Notes under the pieces: generated by a model
What the model was told of the DNA's origin: nothing
What the model saw: the letters and a program-made list of their open reading frames with translations, nothing else
Database searches by the model: none
In this document: piece after piece, positions 63,780-64,000 of the stretch
Numbering within the stretch: position 1 is the stretch's first letter
How the letters are laid out: every line of letters begins with the position of its first letter
Made by a program: the position numbers and the translations under genes
DNA from: Actinokineospora diospyrosa
Lineage (GTDB): Bacteria; Actinomycetota; Actinomycetes; Mycobacteriales; Pseudonocardiaceae
Assembly: GCF_024171925.1 (NCBI RefSeq)
Contig: NZ_JAMTCO010000006.1
Location: 372,001-436,000 of the forward strand
DNA length: 64,000 bases
Reading direction: 5' to 3'

Positions 63780-64000
63780 TCAGTTCCGCTTGGTGCGACG
63801 TTTCCGGCTCAGGAAGATGAGCGCTGAACCCGCGCCGAGCACCAAGACGCCGAGGCCGACCAGCCACGGGATGCCCGAGACACCCGTTTCAGCCAGGGGC
63901 GGCGGGCGCGAGCCGCTCGGTGCGGGCGGCGGCGCGGTCGTCGTCGATGTGGTCGTCGTGGGGGCTGGTGTCGTTGTCGGGTCCGGTTTCGGGATGTACA
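63780..64000 (-). CDS. Sortase-anchored cell-wall protein, C-terminal end (partial)
   Basis: The visible ~72 residues begin with a Thr/Pro-rich linker (PTTTPAPTTTTSTTTAP). They then show a class E-like sorting signal LAETG, a membrane segment (IPWLVGLGVLVLGAGSALIFL) and a basic tail (SRKRRTKRN). A sortase should cut after Thr and join the protein to peptidoglycan. The N-terminal domain lies outside the window. Confidence 0.85.
   Translation of the reverse strand, partial: YIPKPDPTTTPAPTTTTSTTTAPPPAPSGSRPPPLAETGVSGIPWLVGLGVLVLGAGSALIFLSRKRRTKRN

Overview
The window is GC-rich actinobacterial DNA, probably from a filamentous Pseudonocardiales-type genus. The evidence is extreme G/C at codon third positions, many GTG starts, ATGA/GTGA translational couplings, a SapA-family secreted protein, a TIGR02569-like kinase, an ESX-style toxin locus and an LAxTG sorting signal. 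No rRNA or tRNA gene or CRISPR array was recognised.

Region 1 (1-11.3 kb, minus strand) is the edge of a biosynthetic cluster. A FAD monooxygenase-like gene, a Rieske oxygenase and a giant synthase that leaves the left edge are read in that order. The synthase has the order formyltransferase - adenylation (code reads as glycine) - PCP - KS - DH - ACP - KS - AT (malonyl type). This predicts an N-formylglycyl starter, as in oxazole-forming assembly lines. The first PKS module has neither AT nor KR.

Region 2 (11.3-12.8 kb) has no gene I can support. It holds a 145-bp imperfect inverted repeat, four degenerate ~66-bp tandem repeats and DnaA-box-like sites.

Region 3 (12.8-20.1 kb) carries a secreted M23 peptidase with an SH3 tail, a VOC protein, a lipoprotein that keeps only the C-terminal part of a class A beta-lactamase, and a coupled vanX-like / alr / ddl operon. 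An MFS exporter and a convergent methyltransferase follow.

Region 4 (20.3-27.7 kb, minus strand) is a Sec-exported RHS/YD-repeat polymorphic toxin with a Hint domain and a ~113-residue toxin tip. It is coupled to a putative immunity gene.

Region 5 (28-35 kb) holds signalling genes of partner-switching type: PAS-GAF protein, response regulator, GAF-SpoIIE phosphatase, RsbW-like kinase and two STAS proteins. A duplicated-domain protein and an alpha/beta-hydrolase remnant lie among them.

Region 6 (34.8-44.4 kb) looks like a stress and redox island: Hsp20 with its divergent regulator, an SDR, a PEP-mutase/ICL-family enzyme, a large-subunit catalase, and a coupled acyl-CoA dehydrogenase / PIG-L-methyltransferase fusion / GT2 operon.

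Region 7 (44.5-54.4 kb) is mixed: DEAD-box helicase, HNH-like protein, beta-propeller-like protein, FG-GAP fragment, TIGR02569-like protein, secreted S1 protease, GNAT, DUF4383, SapA, and a frameshifted XRE-TM-NBR1-Ig gene.

Region 8 (54.4-60.1 kb, minus strand) is an ESX-type polymorphic toxin operon (YbaB-like, EspC-like, WXG-RHS toxin, immunity). A decayed second copy of its immunity gene sits 2 kb away. A GH18 chitinase, small proteins and the end of a sortase-anchored protein close the window.

An octamer, GCCACTAG, recurs at nine non-coding or stop-codon positions. It forms the ends of a dispersed palindromic repeat.
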